8,655 nt of DNA. Origin: a bacterium (GTDB lineage: Bacteria > Bacillota > Clostridia > Oscillospirales > Acutalibacteraceae). Below the pieces are notes generated by a model that had not been told where the DNA came from, did not search any database, and saw only the letters and a program-made list of their open reading frames with translations. Positions 7,496 to 8,655 of the stretch are shown here, one piece after another. Within the stretch, counting starts at the first letter, position 1, and every line of letters begins with the position of its first letter. Where the stretch lies: assembly GCA_020626545.1 (NCBI GenBank), contig JAHKZS010000014.1:1-8655 (forward strand), read 5' to 3'. Both the position numbers and the translations under genes were made by a program.

Positions 7496-8655
7496 TCTTC
7501 AATTCCTCGACAAACTCCTCAATACGTTTCAGAGCTTTTTTAATATTTTTTAGCGACTGGGCGTAAGAAATACGCACAAATCCTTCGCCCGACTCACCGA
7601 AAGCTGTTCCCGGTACTACGGCAACTCTCTTTTCTTTTACAAGCCGAGTAGCGAATTCGTCGCTCGAAAGCCCCGTAGACTTGATGCACGGGAATGTATA
7701 GAACGCTCCTAAAGGCTCAAAGCAGGTTAAACCAATCTCATTGAGTTTACCCACAATTAAGCGGCGTCTTATATCGTAGTCGCTTCTCATATCGGCGACA
7801 TCCTTATCGCCGTTGCGAAGCGCCTCAATAGCCGCGTACTGAGCGGTTGTCGGCGAGGACATTATTCCGTATTGGTGCAGCTTAGTAATCTGGCTTACAA
7901 TATCTTTTGGACCTAAGGCGTAACCTAAACGCCATCCTGTCATAGCGTAAGCTTTAGAGAATCCGCTGATTACAACAGTTCTTTCCTTCATTCCGTCAAT
8001 TTCGGCAATACTAACGTGATTTTTCTTACCGTATGTAAGCTCGCCGTATATTTCGTCGGAAACAACTATAAGATTATTTTTAATAATAATATCAGAAATA
8101 GCTTCTAAATCCTCACGCTCCATAATAGCGCCCGTAGGGTTATTGGGATACGGAAGAACAAGTATTTTAGTCTTATCGGTTATAGCGCTTTCAAGTTCTT
8201 CTCTCGTAAGTTTGAAGTTGTTTTCAGCTCTTGTTTCAATTTCAACAGGTTTTCCGCCAGCCATATATGTAAGCGGTTTATAACATACAAAAGCGGGTTC
8301 AGGAATAAGAACCTCGTCGCCGTCATTAACAAGCGTTCTAAGTACAAGGTCTATAGCTTCGCTTCCGCCGACTGTTACTAAAACTTCATTATCAGCGTCA
8401 TAAGAAAGATTAAACCGTCTTTTATAATAATTACAGATCTCTTTTCTAAGCTCGATAAATCCCTTGTTAGGCGTATACCATGTTTTACCTTTTTCAAGCG
8501 ATGTTATACCCGCTTCTCTGATATGCCAAGGAGTCTGGAAATCAGGCTCGCCTATTGATAAAGAGATAACATTATCCATTTCAACGGCTATATCAAAAAA
8601 CTTTCTTATTCCCGAGGGCTTTACCTGTTTTATTTTATCATTGATAAAATTCTGA
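7479..8655 (-). CDS. PLP-dependent class I/II aminotransferase (5' end outside window)
   Basis: This is a fold-type I aminotransferase of the aspartate/aromatic/alanine group; the substrate cannot be fixed from sequence. The frame stays open to the right edge. Upstream of the first methionine at 8579 there are 25 further in-frame codons (including INDKIKQVKPSGIRKFFD) that match the usual N-terminal helix of this family, so the true start lies beyond 8655 and 391 residues are visible. Counting from the methionine at 8579: SIGEPDF at 8-14, YPNNPTGA at 144-151, SDEIYGEL at 174-181, and the PLP lysine K209 in SGFSKAYAMTGWRLGY (205-220). FVRISYA at 334-340 carries R336, the expected carboxylate-binding arginine. 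The 3' end overlaps ispE by 17 nt. The shared transcript need not mean a shared pathway. Confidence 0.93.
   Translation of the reverse strand, partial: QNFINDKIKQVKPSGIRKFFDIAVEMDNVISLSIGEPDFQTPWHIREAGITSLEKGKTWYTPNKGFIELRKEICNYYKRRFNLSYDADNEVLVTVGGSEAIDLVLRTLVNDGDEVLIPEPAFVCYKPLTYMAGGKPVEIETRAENNFKLTREELESAITDKTKILVLPYPNNPTGAIMEREDLEAISDIIIKNNLIVVSDEIYGELTYGKKNHVSIAEIDGMKERTVVISGFSKAYAMTGWRLGYALGPKDIVSQITKLHQYGIMSSPTTAQYAAIEALRNGDKDVADMRSDYDIRRRLIVGKLNEIGLTCFEPLGAFYTFPCIKSTGLSSDEFATRLVKEKRVAVVPGTAFGESGEGFVRISYAQSLKNIKKALKRIEEFVEELKNESKG
7503..7508 (-). promoter_or_regulatory. Ribosome binding site of ispE, inside the aminotransferase gene
   Basis: GAGGAA on the minus strand sits 7 nt before the ispE ATG and within the last codons of the aminotransferase. 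It supports the start at 7495 and the 17-nt gene overlap. Confidence 0.7.

Noticed and set aside
8464..8655. 63-residue plus-strand open frame at the right edge
   Set aside because: Antisense to the aminotransferase N-terminal region, which is itself clearly coding.

Overview
The window is a compact block of five genes, all on the minus strand, so it is read here from right to left: a PLP-dependent class I/II aminotransferase (8655 to 7479, start outside the window), ispE (7495 to 6623), spoIIR (6558 to 5965), addB (5903 to 2565) and addA (2572 to 1, end outside the window). No plus-strand gene is supported. The plus-strand open frames at 59-298, 5581-5898, 6963-7208 and 8464-8655 are shadows of the minus-strand genes.

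The organism is very likely an endospore-forming low-GC Firmicute of class Clostridia. spoIIR is restricted to spore formers, AddAB (rather than RecBCD) is the usual end-processing nuclease of Firmicutes, isoprenoids are made by the MEP pathway, and the sequence is A+T-rich with strong AGGAG-type ribosome sites. A gut Oscillospiraceae/Ruminococcus-like host is a guess from overall style only.

Layout: the aminotransferase and ispE overlap by 17 nt and look translationally coupled. A 64-bp gap follows that is almost filled by a long A/T-flanked hairpin. This hairpin is a good terminator for the aminotransferase-ispE unit, but it sits directly against the spoIIR start codon and contains the only visible ribosome-binding sequence of spoIIR. 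spoIIR is followed by a 61-bp gap with an extended -10 promoter-like element and a clear ribosome site for addB. addB and addA overlap by 8 nt and form the AddAB helicase-nuclease operon.

Functionally the genes are unrelated: amino-acid metabolism, isoprenoid precursor synthesis, the forespore-to-mother-cell signal that activates sigma-E, and double-strand-break repair. I see no mobile element, CRISPR array, RNA gene, toxin-antitoxin pair or novel multi-gene system. The part most worth a second look is the hairpin/ribosome-site/promoter overlap in front of spoIIR (6559-6630).
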